From: Deltaproteobacteria bacterium
GTDB taxonomy: Bacteria; Desulfobacterota; DSM-4660; Desulfatiglandales; Desulfatiglandaceae
Direction of reading: 5' to 3'
Length of the DNA: 5,840 bases
Assembly (NCBI GenBank): GCA_021159525.1
Contig: JAGHEC010000075.1
Span: forward strand, 1-5,840
The notes under the pieces were generated by a model. That model was not told the DNA's origin and ran no database searches. It saw only the letters and a list, made by a program, of their open reading frames with translations. Below, piece by piece: positions 5,724-5,840 of the stretch (within the stretch, counting starts at the first letter, position 1; each line of letters opens with the position of its first letter). Made by a program: the position numbers and the translations under genes.

Positions 5724-5840
5724 CCATCCTTCGGATGGGTCCCCGGTTTGTCCTCGCTTTGCTCGGACTCCCCATCCTTCGGATGGGTCCCCGGTTTGTC
5801 CTCGCTTTGCTCGGACTCCCCATCCTTCGGATGGGTCCCC
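5724..5840. repeat. 48-bp tandem repeat array, 2.4 copies, continuing past the window
   Basis: Copies run 5724-5771, 5772-5819 and 5820-5840 (first 21 bases of a third). The two complete copies are identical. Each unit holds a perfect hairpin, CCATCC-TTC-GGATGG, which extends to 7 bp in the second and third copies (5771-5787, 5819-5835). It also holds a GTCCTCGCTTTGCTCGGAC segment whose ends GTCC and GGAC are complementary. No stop codon occurs in any of the six frames, because the unit lacks TAA, TAG, TGA and their complements and its length is a multiple of three. No spacers separate the units, so it is not CRISPR. I regard it as non-coding, possibly a REP-like element. Its length is unknown because it is cut by the window end. 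Confidence 0.85.

Noticed and set aside
5638..5823. A minus-strand repetitive 61-residue protein
   Set aside because: Its periodicity is simply the 48-bp stop-free repeat, which is open in all six frames. No ribosome-binding site is visible because its start lies at the repeat edge.
5724..5840. CRISPR array
   Set aside because: The 48-bp units are directly adjacent and identical with no unique spacers, and no cas gene is present.

Overview
The window looks like bacterial chromosomal DNA of moderate to high GC. It has five full-length genes in two divergent blocks and a tandem-repeat tract at the right edge. The gene content suggests a Gram-negative, LPS-making bacterium, most likely of the Desulfobacterota (former Deltaproteobacteria) or a close group. 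It combines a stand-alone heptose-7-phosphate kinase without the fused nucleotidyltransferase of enterobacteria, a DUF4416 protein, a YicC-family protein and a TrkA/TrkH pair. The taxonomic call is inference from gene content, not from a marker gene.

Left block (77-2883, minus strand): trkA, then trkH, overlapping by one base (TAATG). Together they encode a K+ uptake system: a membrane translocation subunit and its cytoplasmic NAD(H)/nucleotide-binding gating subunit. Bases 1-76, downstream of trkH, hold a perfect 7-bp inverted repeat but no convincing terminator.

Divergent intergenic region (2884-3118): there is a good sigma70-type promoter candidate for trkAH (TTGACT-17-TAAATA on the minus strand). 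Its spacer contains a 13-bp palindrome, a plausible operator. Further right come a GC-rich inverted repeat and a weaker plus-strand promoter candidate for the right block.

Right block (3119-5623, plus strand): rfaE1/hldA (ADP-heptose synthesis for LPS inner core), a DUF4416 gene of unknown function, and a yicC/yloC-family endoribonuclease gene. The last two overlap by 8 bases and are probably translationally coupled. Three of the five genes use non-ATG starts (GTG for trkA and DUF4416, TTG for yicC).

Right edge (5624-5840): just after the yicC stop is a perfect ribosome-binding sequence (AAGGAGGT) with no usable start codon behind it. A weak terminator-like hairpin and then an exact 48-bp tandem repeat follow, the repeat running off the window end. 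Each unit carries a short perfect hairpin and is free of stop codons in all six frames. This junction is the most unusual part of the window. I see no CRISPR array, transposase, phage gene, RNA gene or defence system.
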